This document shows, piece by piece, positions 5,633-5,647 of a DNA stretch of 5,647 nucleotides (position 1 is the first letter of the stretch; each line of letters opens with the position of its first letter). A program made the position numbers and the translations under genes. This DNA is from CADEEN01 sp031389585 (lineage in GTDB: Bacteria; Pseudomonadota; Gammaproteobacteria; Burkholderiales; Burkholderiaceae_C), in NCBI GenBank assembly GCA_031389585.1, contig JANMSS010000064.1, positions 1 to 5,647 of the forward strand, in the 5' to 3' direction. The notes under the pieces were generated by a model. That model ran no database searches. It was not told where the DNA came from and saw only the letters and a list, made by a program, of their open reading frames with translations.

Positions 5633-5647
5633 GGCGCAGGGCAGAAT

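Overview
The window is GC-rich, almost fully coding DNA that fits a betaproteobacterium of the order Burkholderiales. The best evidence is the pair at the right end, a DUF3460 protein directly upstream of scpA, an arrangement I associate with that order. High G/C at third codon positions and long antisense open frames agree with this. I cannot name a genus.

Layout. (1) 1-317: the C-terminal peptidoglycan-binding domain of an OmpA-family protein, rearranged. The first ~140 bases read as the N-terminal half of the domain on the minus strand, and bases from 135 on read as the C-terminal half on the plus strand. Arms 1-45 and 134-178 form an inverted repeat differing at one base. This is either a fold-back (template-switch or assembly) junction or an inverted segment. 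(2) 317-573: a non-coding gap dominated by a ~161-bp imperfect palindrome, followed by a strong ribosome binding site. (3) 574-4241: a tightly packed plus-strand operon: orphan ParA-type ATPase, NodN-like MaoC hydratase, NarL/LuxR-type response regulator and membrane-bound hybrid histidine kinase. Junctions are a 1-nt TGATG overlap, a 4-nt gap and another 1-nt TGATG overlap. (4) 4277-4546: a collapsed gene remnant, the start of a PAS domain joined to the last residues of an EAL domain, apparently all that is left of a c-di-GMP signalling gene that ended the operon. (5) 5632-4563, minus strand: DUF3460 gene and scpA, overlapping by GTGA and converging on the remnant.

How the genes may work together. 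The kinase and regulator are very likely a cognate two-component pair, and the c-di-GMP protein may once have been a co-transcribed output or partner. Why a ParA ATPase and an acyl-CoA hydratase share the transcript cannot be read from the sequence. scpA and its small partner are a separate conserved housekeeping unit (chromosome condensation).

The least ordinary items are the rearranged OmpA domain, the long palindrome whose transition mismatches all have the polarity of G-U pairs on the minus strand, and the PAS/EAL deletion scar. I did not find evidence for a defence system, mobile element with a transposase, CRISPR array or RNA gene.
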